From Ruminiclostridium cellobioparum DSM 1351 = ATCC 15832 (GTDB lineage Bacteria > Bacillota > Clostridia > Acetivibrionales > DSM-1351), in contig NZ_JHYD01000033.1 in the NCBI RefSeq assembly GCF_000621505.1, forward strand, positions 1-64,000: 64,000 nucleotides of DNA, given 5' to 3'. The notes beneath the pieces were generated by a model that had not been told where the DNA came from, made no database searches, and saw only the letters and a program-made list of their open reading frames with translations. The position numbers and the translations under genes were made by a program. Shown in pieces: positions 1 to 8,946 of the stretch; the first letter of the stretch is position 1, and each line of letters begins with the position of its first letter.

Positions 1-1
1 T

Positions 2-64
2 GCATTCGGATTAAAAGAGATATCCTGCGACGATATCATTCTAAAACCAAAACTGCTGAAATAG
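2..64 (+). pseudogene. C-terminal fragment of an unidentified protein, possibly a transposase-related gene
   Basis: Frame 2 reads 20 codons (AFGLKEISCDDIILKPKLLK) to a TAG at 62-64 and is open to the window edge. A second frame (codon start at 1, stop at 70-72) is also open, so the true frame is uncertain. I do not recognise the fragment. Its position just inside the IS-like end suggests it is the tail of a transposition gene, but the sequence itself does not prove it. Confidence 0.2.
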
Positions 65-122
65 AAGCATAAAAAAGAGTTAAAACTGCGGATAGAAACC
101 TCAATATCAACTCCCTTTCGAG

Positions 123-306
123 TGGAATTTAGTTTTTCACAAAATCCTCCAGTCGATTGTTTGCCATGCAATTTTTTCTTCCGAGCATTTTCTGTATGTT
201 TATTATACTATATTTGAGCAACAAAAAATATAACTCAAACACTTGATTTAATGGAATTTACTCTTCACAGCAGAATTTAAAAATGCAATGGAATTTACTT
301 TTTCAC
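123..306 (+). repeat. Three spaced copies of an 17-18 bp motif near the IS end
   Basis: TGGAATTTAGTTTTTCAC lies at 123-140, TGGAATTTACTCTTCAC at 252-268 and TGGAATTTACTTTTTCAC at 289-306. All are in the same orientation and differ by one or two changes. They fit repeated transposase-binding sites at an IS terminus; the outermost copy abuts the fliP junction. Confidence 0.6.
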
Positions 307-311
307 TCAAC

Positions 312-446
312 GGTACTTTGATGTCAATGGGTATGATGATGCTTCCGCCTACAATGATATCACTGCCGTTTAAAATATTGCTGTTTATTTTAGTGGATGG
401 ATGGTCAATGTTAACGCAGTCCATCGTTGTAAGCTTTGCACGGTGA
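312..446 (+). pseudogene. fliP: fliP 3' remnant, flagellar export gate protein, interrupted by the IS end
   Basis: From 312 the sequence encodes the classical FliP C-terminus ([20 protein letters not shown], then LLFILVDGW) and stops at TGA 444-446. About 44 codons remain of a protein that is normally 220-260 residues. The in-frame codons upstream do not resemble FliP (the usual IDMVVAS segment before LMSMG is absent) and reach a stop near 250, inside the IS-like sequence. FliP forms the core of the flagellar type III export gate with FliQ and FliR, so its loss would be expected to abolish flagellar assembly unless another copy exists. Confidence 0.75.
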
Positions 447-539
447 CGTGGGATTATAAGCCCTTGAATTAAGCGGTTTGGGGGGATGTGGAGGTTAGCT
501 TGAAAGACTTTGGTCTGGAAAGCTAATGCACATCTGTCT

Positions 540-614
540 GTTTGCTTCAGCAAACAAATGGCAGGTGCAATAAAATAAATTTAACCCCATAAAAAAGTAT
601 TGAAAATACTTTTT
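540..614. other. Two hairpins between the fliP remnant and fliQ
   Basis: GTTTGC (540-545) pairs with GCAAAC (550-555), and AAAAAGTATT (592-601) pairs perfectly with AATACTTTTT (605-614). The second is AT-rich and followed by a short T run, so it might be a weak terminator or an RNA processing site. The remainder of 447-664 shows no gene; a GGAGG at 491 precedes only a nine-codon open stretch. Confidence 0.35.
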
Positions 615-664
615 GTGTGCCCAATGGGTCAATTCATTTGGCACATTGGGGACATGGAGGTTAT

Positions 665-934
665 ATGGATGAAAGCAGCATTATATATATTGCACAGGGG
701 GCCTTGAAAGTTGTGATATATGTGTCGGCTCCGGTTTTGATCATCAGTATGGTTGTAGGTCTCGTAGTAAGTATTTTTCAGGCTACAACCCAGATTCAGG
801 AGCAAACTCTGACCTATGTGCCCAAAATTCTATCGGTTATTGCAGCAATTGCGCTTTTTGGTTCGTGGATGTTAAGAGTACTGATTGAATACACACAAAA
901 CATTTTTACCAATATGAACCAGTTCATTAAATAG
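665..934 (+). CDS. fliQ: Flagellar biosynthesis protein FliQ
   Basis: An 89-residue protein with two hydrophobic segments and the FliQ signature QATTQIQEQTLTYVPKILS. FliQ is a small membrane component of the flagellar type III export gate with FliP and FliR. I chose ATG 665 because GGAGG at 656-660 sits five bases upstream; a longer in-frame start at 617 lacks a ribosome site. It lies directly between the fliP remnant and fliR, the usual order in this operon. Confidence 0.95.
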   Translation: MDESSIIYIAQGALKVVIYVSAPVLIISMVVGLVVSIFQATTQIQEQTLTYVPKILSVIAAIALFGSWMLRVLIEYTQNIFTNMNQFIK

Positions 935-972
935 GAGCAGCTTGAGCAGCGCGAAGCAATATGGAGGTTAGA

Positions 973-1761
973 ATGCACATCCCGTTTGATATGTTTTTGA
1001 ACAATATCGAGCTTTTCCTCCTTATTTTTGTAAGGATGACCGGTTTGTTTGTGACTGCGCCAATATTCGGCCGCGGAAACATACCGGTGTATTTTAAGAT
1101 TGGATTTGCCTTTACGACAACTCTGTTAATGGCAAATGTAATCCAGGTGGGGCACGTCATAGATACTCAGAATTTTATGATCTATGCCCTGTATATTATA
1201 AAGGAATTCCTTGTGGGAGTTGTAATAGGTTTTGTGGCCTATGCGGTTTTTACAAGCATATATATAGCCGGTCAGATTATAGACATGCAGATAGGATTTG
1301 GTATGGTGAACGTATTGGATCCGCTGAGCAACATACAGGTGCCGGTAACGGCAAACTTGTATTATATGCTGGCCATGATAATTTTTCTTGTTACAAATGG
1401 TCACCACATGCTGATCAGGGCTTTATACCAGAGCTTCAGCATTGTGCCTCTGGGAAGTGCCGTTTTCGGACCCGGTATGGTTGATAACATAATTGTGGTC
1501 TTTAAGAATATGTTTTCGGTGGGGTTCAAGATAGCCGCACCCATAGTGGCTGCAGTAATAGTAACGGATGTTGTGCTTGGCATTATATCAAAAACCATAC
1601 CGCAGATGAATGTGTTCATTCTGGGCATGCCTCTGAAGATATTGACCGGCATGGTAATTGTATTGATTACAGTTCCGGCATTTATATACATTGTGACCAT
1701 GATGACGGATGATATGGGTATTGAAATATTCAAGTTTATCAAGTCGATGGTGCCGGGTTAG
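973..1761 (+). CDS. fliR: Flagellar biosynthesis protein FliR
   Basis: A 262-residue protein with at least six predicted membrane segments and the FliR family pattern (ARMTG-like RMTGLFVTAPIFGRGNIP near the N-terminus, GQIIDMQIGFGMVNVLDP in the middle). FliR is part of the export gate complex and contacts FlhB. ATG 973 is preceded by GGAGG at 963-967; the upstream ATG at 961 overlaps that site and is unlikely. Length is typical for the family. It sits 38 bp after fliQ and 33 bp before flhB. Confidence 0.95.
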   Translation: MHIPFDMFLNNIELFLLIFVRMTGLFVTAPIFGRGNIPVYFKIGFAFTTTLLMANVIQVGHVIDTQNFMIYALYIIKEFLVGVVIGFVAYAVFTSIYIAGQIIDMQIGFGMVNVLDPLSNIQVPVTANLYYMLAMIIFLVTNGHHMLIRALYQSFSIVPLGSAVFGPGMVDNIIVVFKNMFSVGFKIAAPIVAAVIVTDVVLGIISKTIPQMNVFILGMPLKILTGMVIVLITVPAFIYIVTMMTDDMGIEIFKFIKSMVPG

Positions 1762-1794
1762 AGCTATAAACAGTGAGTATTCTGGGAGGATGGA

Positions 1795-2919
1795 ATGACA
1801 AATCCTGTTAAGGAGCAGCACCTTGGGCTAAATTATCAGCTATTTGCTGCCGGGGGAGATGACAAGACAGAAAAAGCCACTCCCAAGAAAAAAAGTGACG
1901 CAAGAAAAAAAGGTCAGGTATTTCAAAGCAGAGAAATGTCTGCCTCTTTGATATTAATTTTAATGATTGTTTCAATGAATGCTTTTGGCTCCATAATATA
2001 TGAGCAGATATCTACATATATGAAGAAAGTGTTTACTGAATACCTTACAAACAAAGATGCATTTGATACGGGTATTCTTGCCAAGTTATTCATTGACGGT
2101 GTCACCGTCCTGGCAAAAACCTCGCTGCCCCTGCTGCTGATAGCGGTGCTGGCAGGTTTGCTGGTGGGATACGCCCAGGTGGGAGTTCTTTTTACTCTTG
2201 AGACCTTGAAACCTCAGGGAAACAGGATTAATCCGCTCAGCGGATTTAAAAGAATTTTTTCAATGAGATCGGTAGTGGAGCTGGTTAAAGCAATTATCAA
2301 GATTCTTATTGTTGCCTGGGTCGCCTACTCGTATTTGAAGTCTAAAACAAACGAAGTGATTGCACTGATGGACAATGACCTGTTCGACATACTTTCCTTC
2401 ATCGGGAATGCCGCTTTTACCGTGGCTCTGAGGATATGTGCCGCAATGATCATTGTTGGTTTTCTGGATTACTTATATCAGCGATATGACTATGAAAAAA
2501 GCCTTAAGATGACAAAACAGGAAGTCAAGGAAGAGTACAAGCAAATGGAAGGAAATCCGGAAATTAAGTCCAAGATCAAGCAGAAGCAGCGGCAGATGTC
2601 CATGAAGAGGATGATGCAGGAAATACCCAAAGCAGATGTTGTAATTACAAACCCGACACATTTTGCCGTTGCCATCAAGTACGATGCTGAAAAAGCCAGT
2701 GCCCCGTTTGTGGTTGCCAAGGGGCAGGACTACATAGCCCTGAGGATCAGGCAGATTGCAAATGAAAACAAGGTACAGATTGTTGAAAATAAACCTCTTG
2801 CAAGAACTCTTTACAGTACTGTTGATATCGGACAGCCCATACCGCCCGAGCTGTACCAGGCAGTCGCTGAAATCCTTGCATTTGTATATAATCTCAAAAA
2901 TGGCGGCAGAGCGGGTTAG
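1795..2919 (+). CDS. flhB: Flagellar export switch protein FlhB
   Basis: A 374-residue protein with the KTEKATPKK motif near the N-terminus, four membrane segments and the autocleavage site NPTH (residues 286-289) followed by FAVAIKYD. FlhB controls substrate switching from rod/hook to filament proteins by self-cleavage between Asn and Pro. GGGAGGA at 1784-1790 supports ATG 1795. The N-terminal tail before KTEKATP is somewhat longer than in Bacillus FlhB. It is in the normal position between fliR and flhA. Confidence 0.96.
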   Translation: MTNPVKEQHLGLNYQLFAAGGDDKTEKATPKKKSDARKKGQVFQSREMSASLILILMIVSMNAFGSIIYEQISTYMKKVFTEYLTNKDAFDTGILAKLFIDGVTVLAKTSLPLLLIAVLAGLLVGYAQVGVLFTLETLKPQGNRINPLSGFKRIFSMRSVVELVKAIIKILIVAWVAYSYLKSKTNEVIALMDNDLFDILSFIGNAAFTVALRICAAMIIVGFLDYLYQRYDYEKSLKMTKQEVKEEYKQMEGNPEIKSKIKQKQRQMSMKRMMQEIPKADVVITNPTHFAVAIKYDAEKASAPFVVAKGQDYIALRIRQIANENKVQIVENKPLARTLYSTVDIGQPIPPELYQAVAEILAFVYNLKNGGRAG

Positions 2920-2963
2920 AGAACATACCCGGGTTTGCAGAACTTATTTAAGGGGGATAAAAA

Positions 2964-4988
2964 TTGTCAAGACTGAATAATTTCTTTATACCGTTAATAG
3001 TAATAATTACAATATTAAACCTCATCTTGCCCATTCCGGAAATTATGCTGGACTTTTTACTGGCCATCAACATAATCCTGGCAGCCATTATCATGCTCAA
3101 CACCATCTATCTTAAGACTGCACTGGATTTGTCCATATTCCCCACGCTGATAGTTGTCACTACCATTTACAGGTTATCACTCAATGTTACAGCCACAAAG
3201 CTGATTCTTTCAGAAGGTAAGGCCGGAGAGGTTATCAGAGGTTTTGGTACATTTGTGGGAAGAAACAACCTTGTTGTCGGATTCGTAATATTCTTCATCA
3301 TCATGATAGTAAACTTCCTGGTTATCACAAAAGGTTCCGAAAGAGTTGCGGAAGTTGCGGCAAGATTTACCCTCGATGCCATGCCCGGTAAGCAGATGGC
3401 TATTGATGCCGACTTGAACACCGGTTTGATCAGTGAAGCCGAGGCAAAGGAAAGAAGAAAAAAGGTTCAAAGAGAAGCAGACTTCTACGGTTCAATGGAT
3501 GGTGCCAGCAAGTTTGTTAAAAATGACGCCATTGCAGGTATAATAATTACCTTTCTTAATATAGCAGGCGGTCTGATAATAGGTGTAGTTATGAGGGGCG
3601 AGGAAATATCGGAAGCTCTTAATAACTATACCATTTTGACTATAGGTGACGGTCTTGTCAGCCAGCTGCCGGCACTTATGCTCTCAGTTGCCACCTCCTT
3701 CATAGTTACAAGGGCAGGTGCCGATTCCGACCTGAATAAAGATGTTATCAAACAATTGTTTTACAACCCGAAGGTACTGTTTATTGCAGCTGTGCTGAGT
3801 GTGGGCATGGCGCCTTTTCTGACACCAATACCGTTTTTGATTTTGGCTGCCGTACTGGTGTTTATTGGAATTAAGATAAAGCAGCTCCAGAAGGAAGCGG
3901 TTGCCGATGAAGAAGTTCAGATACAGGAAAGTGAAGTCGAGGAGATCAGAAAGCCTGAAAATGTTGTAACACTTCTACAGGTCGACCCTATCGAGCTGGA
4001 ATTCGGATATGGTATAATTCCTCTGGCAGATGCAAACCAGGGGGGCGATCTGCTGGACAGGGTAGTGCTTATCAGGAGGCAGCTTGCGCTTGAGCTGGGT
4101 ATGATCGTTCCTGTTATAAGGCTTAGAGACAATATTCAGATAGGTCCCAATGAATACATCATCAAGATAAAAGGATCGGAAGTTGCCAAAGGCGAGCTCT
4201 TGTTCGATTACTTTTTAGCTATGAACTCAGGCGGTGTTGAAGAAGAACTGGATGGTATCAAGACCACAGAGCCGGCATTCGGCCTGCCCGCCATCTGGAT
4301 TCAGGAGGGACAGAGAGACAAGGCCGAGATGCTGGGTTATACTGTTGTTGATCCGCCTTCGATTATCGCAACACATTTAACAGAGGTCATAAAGAAACAT
4401 TCCTACGAATTGCTTGGCAGACAGGAAGTCCAGGCACTTGTGGACAATATCAGGCAGGCTTATCCCGCAATTGTGGATGAACTTGTGCCCAAGCTTATGA
4501 GTATCGGGGAGATACAGAAGGTGCTTGCAAATCTGTTGAAGGAAAACGTATCCATCAGGGATATGGTAACCATAATGGAAACTCTGGCCGACTACTCGCC
4601 TATGACTCATGATGTGGACATGCTTACCGAGTATGTGAGGCAGGCACTTGGCAGAGCCATATCCCAGAGGTTCTTTAACGGAAACTCAAATGTAATCACA
4701 ATTGATCCGAAAGTTGAACAGCTGATCATGGATAACATACAGAAGACGGAGTTTGGTTCCTACCTGGCACTTGACCCTTCTGTGAGCAATACAATTATAA
4801 ACAATGTATCAAAAAATGTTCAGAGACTGCTGCAGCTTGGCAGCCAGCCAATTGTACTTGCTTCACCCATAGTGAGGTTATATTTTAAGAGATTGACTGA
4901 GAATGTTATTCCCGGTTTGGTGGTATTATCTTATAATGAGATAGATCCGGGTGTTGAAATACAGTCTGTTGGTACTGTTACTGTATAG
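2964..4988 (+). CDS. flhA: Flagellar export apparatus protein FlhA
   Basis: A 674-residue protein whose N-terminal half has about eight membrane segments and the FHIPEP-type signature (RVAEVAARFTLDAMPGKQMA, AIDADLNTGLI). The C-terminal half is the cytoplasmic chaperone/substrate docking domain. FlhA forms the export ring of the flagellar secretion machine. I accept a TTG start at 2964 because AGGGGG at 2951-2956 is seven bases upstream and the protein starts in the usual place. It follows flhB by 44 bp and precedes flhF. Confidence 0.95.
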   Translation: MSRLNNFFIPLIVIITILNLILPIPEIMLDFLLAINIILAAIIMLNTIYLKTALDLSIFPTLIVVTTIYRLSLNVTATKLILSEGKAGEVIRGFGTFVGRNNLVVGFVIFFIIMIVNFLVITKGSERVAEVAARFTLDAMPGKQMAIDADLNTGLISEAEAKERRKKVQREADFYGSMDGASKFVKNDAIAGIIITFLNIAGGLIIGVVMRGEEISEALNNYTILTIGDGLVSQLPALMLSVATSFIVTRAGADSDLNKDVIKQLFYNPKVLFIAAVLSVGMAPFLTPIPFLILAAVLVFIGIKIKQLQKEAVADEEVQIQESEVEEIRKPENVVTLLQVDPIELEFGYGIIPLADANQGGDLLDRVVLIRRQLALELGMIVPVIRLRDNIQIGPNEYIIKIKGSEVAKGELLFDYFLAMNSGGVEEELDGIKTTEPAFGLPAIWIQEGQRDKAEMLGYTVVDPPSIIATHLTEVIKKHSYELLGRQEVQALVDNIRQAYPAIVDELVPKLMSIGEIQKVLANLLKENVSIRDMVTIMETLADYSPMTHDVDMLTEYVRQALGRAISQRFFNGNSNVITIDPKVEQLIMDNIQKTEFGSYLALDPSVSNTIINNVSKNVQRLLQLGSQPIVLASPIVRLYFKRLTENVIPGLVVLSYNEIDPGVEIQSVGTVTV

Positions 4989-5002
4989 ACATGGAGGTTA
5001 GT

Positions 5003-6172
5003 ATGAAGATTAAGCGGTATATAGGAAAGGATACACAAGAGGCATTGCTGAAGGTAAAAATGGACCTTGGGAATAATGCCATTATTCTGAATACCAAAAA
5101 AGTCAGGCAAAAGGGATTTAAGAAATATTTCACCAAGCCTATGATAGAAATCATGGCTGCCATAGATGATGATAACAGCAAATCCAGGGACAGGCAGCTG
5201 ACAAAAATCGAACAGATTCAACAGGATAGTACAAATTCTAAAAATATTCTGCACCAAAAAGAGGAAATGGTTACCGGGTTAGAGAATAAAGTAAATAATA
5301 TTGAGAACCTTTTGGATAAAATATTAAATATTGTAGGAACCGAAAACAAGGGCAATGAAACCGGAAGCGAAGAGAACGGCAGTCAATTGCCTCAGGTATT
5401 CCAACTGCTCTATAACAACCTTTTGAAGAATGAAGTTGATGAGGATATTGCTAAGAGAATCATTGAGGAAGCGGCAAAGAAAAGCAGCTCCAGAAATATT
5501 CACGATGCGACAATAGTAATGCAGTCAACCATAGCAGCAATGCTTGGAAAAGCTGAACCCATACATTTGAGAGAGGACGGGAAACCGACTGTAATTCTTT
5601 TTGTTGGTCCCACAGGTGTGGGAAAGACTACCACACTTGCCAAACTTGCGGCATCCTTTATCCTGTCCAGCAACAAAAAGGTGGGAATGATAACAGCCGA
5701 TACTTATAGAATAGCAGCTGTAGAGCAGTTGAAGACATATGCCGAAATACTGGGTATACCCATATCGGTGGCATATTCCGTACCTGAAATAACAAATGAG
5801 ATTGAGAACTACGGTGACAAGGATGTTATTTTGGTTGATACCGCCGGCTGCAGCTACAGGGACAAGCAGAAATTTGACGAGCTGAAGAATCTGGTTTCGG
5901 TGAGCAATGCCGACAATATATTTTTAGTGCTGAGTTCTACCGTCAGCTCCAAGAACTGCAAGGATATAATAAAGAATTACGATTTTATTCCGAATTACAG
6001 GCTTATTTTTACAAAGCTGGATGAAACACCTGTATACGGAAGTATACTAAATACAAAATGTTATGCCAATAAAAGCTTGTCCTATATTACAAACGGACAA
6101 AATGTACCTGATGATATCGAAATAGCAAATATCGACAGGCTTTCAAAAAACCTATTGGGGAGTTTGTCTTAA
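5003..6172 (+). CDS. flhF: Flagellar SRP-type GTPase FlhF
   Basis: A 389-residue protein with a basic N-terminal part, a poorly conserved linker and a C-terminal NG GTPase domain. The P-loop GPTGVGKTTTLAKLAA, the DTYRIAAVEQLKTYAEILG segment and the DTAG motif are visible. FlhF controls flagellar placement and number with FlhG. ATG 5003 follows GGAGG at 4993-4997; an ATG at 4991 overlaps the site. The usual TKxD G4 motif appears as TKLDE. Confidence 0.94.
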   Translation: MKIKRYIGKDTQEALLKVKMDLGNNAIILNTKKVRQKGFKKYFTKPMIEIMAAIDDDNSKSRDRQLTKIEQIQQDSTNSKNILHQKEEMVTGLENKVNNIENLLDKILNIVGTENKGNETGSEENGSQLPQVFQLLYNNLLKNEVDEDIAKRIIEEAAKKSSSRNIHDATIVMQSTIAAMLGKAEPIHLREDGKPTVILFVGPTGVGKTTTLAKLAASFILSSNKKVGMITADTYRIAAVEQLKTYAEILGIPISVAYSVPEITNEIENYGDKDVILVDTAGCSYRDKQKFDELKNLVSVSNADNIFLVLSSTVSSKNCKDIIKNYDFIPNYRLIFTKLDETPVYGSILNTKCYANKSLSYITNGQNVPDDIEIANIDRLSKNLLGSLS

Positions 6173-6227
6173 CTTGAATACCGGTATTGTTTAAGTTTAG
6201 CAGCTATTGCGGACACGGAGGTTAAGG

Positions 6228-7148
6228 ATGATAGATCAGGCTGAAAAGTTAAGAAAGATAGTTAACAACCTAAATAACGAACCCGGCAGCAGCACCGGCA
6301 ATAACCTGTCGCCTGAAAGGATCACAGTCGGCAGACGTGCCAGGGTTGTGACTGTTACAAGCGGCAAGGGGGGCGTCGGAAAGACAAATGTTACCGTTAA
6401 CCTGGCTATTGCATTGAGTCAGAAGGGTTATAGGGTTGTAATAATTGATGCGGATTTGGGTTTGTCAAATATAGATGTTGTTTTTGGTATCGTTCCCAGA
6501 TATACTTTGCTGGATTCCATCAACAGTGAAAAGGGTATTCTGGATATACTATGCGACGGCCCTAATAATATAAAGTTTATTTCAGGCGGATCGGGAGTCC
6601 AGAAGCTGATAAACCTGGACAAGAATTCGCTGGACGCCTTTATCGCCAATATATCCCTGCTGGATCATATTGCCGACTACATATTGATAGATACAGGTGC
6701 GGGGCTTTCGGATACGGTTATGAATTTTGTACTATCAGCTGATGAAGTACTTTTAGTTGTGACTCCCGAGCCGACCTCCATAACGGATGCATATGCACTT
6801 GTAAAAACTGTGGCCAATATAAAGAAGGATTGCGCTATCAATGTTTTGATAAACAGGGCGGATAATGAGAATGAAGCAAAGACTGTTTATAATAATTTTG
6901 CAGCGGTATCGGAGAGATTTCTTGGTATAAAACTGGAATCCCTGGGCTACCTTCCCTTTGATCAGTCCTTTACCAAGTCGGTAAAGCTCCAAAGGCCGTA
7001 TTTGCTGTGTTATCCAAAGAATTCAACCAGTAAGCTTATATATGATTTAGCTGATTCCATTATCCGGAAGGAAAATGTTGTAAACAGCACTGCACAAACA
7101 GGTATCAAAGGATTCATTAATAGATTTGTTGGGTTGTTTACCAATTGA
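6228..7148 (+). CDS. flhG: MinD/ParA-type ATPase FlhG, flagellar number regulator
   Basis: A 306-residue ATPase with a deviant Walker A (SGKGGVGKTNVTVNLA) and the DADLGLSNIDV motif typical of FlhG/YlxH. FlhG regulates flagellar number with FlhF and, in bacilli, binds the C-ring. ATG 6228 follows GGAGG at 6217-6221; a TTG at 6207 in frame lies upstream of that site. A hydrophobic/amphipathic C-terminal segment (IKGFINRFVGLF) resembles the membrane-targeting helix of MinD-like proteins. Confidence 0.93.
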   Translation: MIDQAEKLRKIVNNLNNEPGSSTGNNLSPERITVGRRARVVTVTSGKGGVGKTNVTVNLAIALSQKGYRVVIIDADLGLSNIDVVFGIVPRYTLLDSINSEKGILDILCDGPNNIKFISGGSGVQKLINLDKNSLDAFIANISLLDHIADYILIDTGAGLSDTVMNFVLSADEVLLVVTPEPTSITDAYALVKTVANIKKDCAINVLINRADNENEAKTVYNNFAAVSERFLGIKLESLGYLPFDQSFTKSVKLQRPYLLCYPKNSTSKLIYDLADSIIRKENVVNSTAQTGIKGFINRFVGLFTN

Positions 7149-7184
7149 TTAGGTAGTATACTATAACTATGTGGGGTAAATCGC

Positions 7185-7874
7185 TTGAACACTGTATATA
7201 ACTTGAAAGATTTTTCGGTAGGAACCAAGATAGAAATGACAGTTGTTGATCCTGTTGAAGGAAAGATTGATATTGGATTTGTAAGCCAGCTGGAAGGTTT
7301 TACAGACGTTAATATTATCAGGATCAGCGCTCCTATACATGGAGCCAAGGTTTATCCTGTACGGGTCAACTCATATATAGAGGCTTACCTGTTTTGTAAA
7401 GCCAGTCAGATCTATAGAGTTGTCGGCTATGTAACAGACAGGCTCATCATCGATGACATAGCCTTATTGGATGTAAGGGTTAAAGAAAAGCCGGAAAAAA
7501 TTCAGAGGAGACAGTACTACCGCTTTGACTGCAGGGTTCCTGTGTGCTTTGATTCGCCGGATACGGACGAGCCCGGCAAATATGACCAAATCAGCGGCCA
7601 TACCATTGATATAAGCGGAGGAGGCTTATCTGCAATCACTGATAAAATGCTCACTGCCGATTCGGTAATTACGGGCAGCCTGCCACTGGATGACTATGAG
7701 CTGGAGTTTAAAGGCAAAGTGATCAGATGCAGGAGAGAGATAATTAATGAAGAGTTGAAATACATATCGTCTATAGGTTTTATAGACATTGAATATAAAG
7801 AACGTGAAAAAATTGTTGGCTTTATATTTAATCAGCAGAGAGAACTATTAAGAAAAGGGCTAAGAGGTAGCTAA
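7185..7874 (+). CDS. PilZ-domain protein of the YcgR/MotI type
   Basis: A 229-residue protein with an N-terminal YcgR-like domain (about 1-100) and a C-terminal PilZ domain with the c-di-GMP binding signature: RRQYYR near residue 107 and DISGGGLS near 143. Such proteins slow the flagellar motor when c-di-GMP rises. A TTG start at 7185 has GTGGGG eight bases upstream. Its stop TAA overlaps the cheB ATG by one base, indicating translational coupling and a role linking second messenger to motility. Confidence 0.88.
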   Translation: MNTVYNLKDFSVGTKIEMTVVDPVEGKIDIGFVSQLEGFTDVNIIRISAPIHGAKVYPVRVNSYIEAYLFCKASQIYRVVGYVTDRLIIDDIALLDVRVKEKPEKIQRRQYYRFDCRVPVCFDSPDTDEPGKYDQISGHTIDISGGGLSAITDKMLTADSVITGSLPLDDYELEFKGKVIRCRREIINEELKYISSIGFIDIEYKEREKIVGFIFNQQRELLRKGLRGS

Positions 7875-8944
7875 TGAATTTAAAACCAAACAAAAATAAT
7901 TTAGTAAAAGTGTTAATTGTTGATGACTCAGCTTTTATGAGAAAGGTATTGTCGGACATAATTGACTCTGAGGATTCACTTTCGGTGATAGGTACGGCTA
8001 CTGACGGCAAAGATGCTCTGGATAAAATAGCAGAGTTGGATCCCGATATAATAACACTCGATGTTGAAATGCCAATAATGGACGGCATCAACTGTTTGAA
8101 AGAGATAATGCAAAGGTTTCCGAAGCCGGTTATAATGCTCAGCAGCGGCACCGAACATGGGGCAGAACTCACCATCAGAGCATTGGACGAGGGTGCGGTT
8201 GATTTTATAGCAAAACCTAAAAACATATTTGAAATTAAAAATGAAAAAAAGAAAAATGAAATTATAGAAAAAATTAATATTGCTAAAAATATCAAATTTA
8301 ATTCATTAAAGTGCAAATCCAGAGACTGTGACGAAAGTCACGTGGTCAAAAGCAGCAAGGTATTGAAATATATTATAGCAATAGGTACTTCAACGGGGGG
8401 ACCCAAAGCACTGCAAAGTGTGATCCCGTTTTTGCCGGGGGATATTCCGGCAGCTGTACTGATTGTACAGCATATGCCGCCGGGCTTCACAAATTCCCTG
8501 GCAGAAAGACTTGACAGCAAAAGCGAATTGGTTGTAAAGGAAGCTACCCATAAGGAGCGGATATTGGCAGGACATGTTTATATTGCACCCGGTGATTCAC
8601 ATATGCTGATTGAAACTGCTTCAAATGGCGATATAATGATAAATCTCGACAAGTCCCCGCCGGTGAGTGGGCATAGACCTTCTGTGGATGTTATGATGGA
8701 GTCGTTATCTTCTACCGGTCTCAAGAACATCATTGGTGTCATTATGACCGGCATGGGGGCAGATGGGAGTAGCGGAGTAAAAAAGCTCAAGGATGTGAAC
8801 AAAAGTTACATAATAGCTCAAGACGAAGAAACAAGTGTAGTATTTGGAATGCCCAAGATGGCCATCCAGACAGGAGCAGTTGATAAGGTAGTATCACTTG
8901 ACAAAATTTCAGAAGAAATTATTCAATATTTGGGGGTGCGTTAA
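7874..8944 (+). CDS. cheB: Chemotaxis protein-glutamate methylesterase CheB
   Basis: A 356-residue protein with an N-terminal receiver (VLIVDDSAFMRK; phospho-acceptor Asp63 in TLDVEMPIMDG) and a C-terminal methylesterase. Catalytic motifs are visible: Ser in IGTSTGGPKAL, His in LIVQHMPPGFT and Asp in IMTGMGADG. CheB removes methyl groups from, and deamidates, chemoreceptors for adaptation. GAGGT at 7864-7868 supports ATG 7874. No cheR is seen in the window. Confidence 0.95.
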   Translation: MNLKPNKNNLVKVLIVDDSAFMRKVLSDIIDSEDSLSVIGTATDGKDALDKIAELDPDIITLDVEMPIMDGINCLKEIMQRFPKPVIMLSSGTEHGAELTIRALDEGAVDFIAKPKNIFEIKNEKKKNEIIEKINIAKNIKFNSLKCKSRDCDESHVVKSSKVLKYIIAIGTSTGGPKALQSVIPFLPGDIPAAVLIVQHMPPGFTNSLAERLDSKSELVVKEATHKERILAGHVYIAPGDSHMLIETASNGDIMINLDKSPPVSGHRPSVDVMMESLSSTGLKNIIGVIMTGMGADGSSGVKKLKDVNKSYIIAQDEETSVVFGMPKMAIQTGAVDKVVSLDKISEEIIQYLGVR

Positions 8945-8946
8945 AT

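Larger units (their letters stand above)
1..309. mobile_element. Right-hand end of an insertion sequence cut by the window edge
   Basis: This stretch holds no intact gene but carries three copies of a terminal-type motif and ends exactly where recognisable fliP coding sequence begins. Multiple transposase-binding repeats near the ends are known for IS21-family elements, so an IS21-like end is my best guess. The junction must lie between about 305 and 312; CA dinucleotides at 304-305 and 308-309 are candidate element ends. No transposase domain is visible inside the window, so the family is inferred from the repeats alone. Confidence 0.5.

Noticed and set aside
248-553. A 101-codon open frame on the minus strand covering the fliP remnant
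   Set aside because: It is antisense to clear FliP C-terminal coding sequence and the IS end and has no ribosome site or recognisable product.
7828-8316. 162-codon minus-strand frame across the pilZ/cheB junction
   Set aside because: Antisense to the receiver domain of cheB with hydrophobic low-complexity content and no ribosome site.
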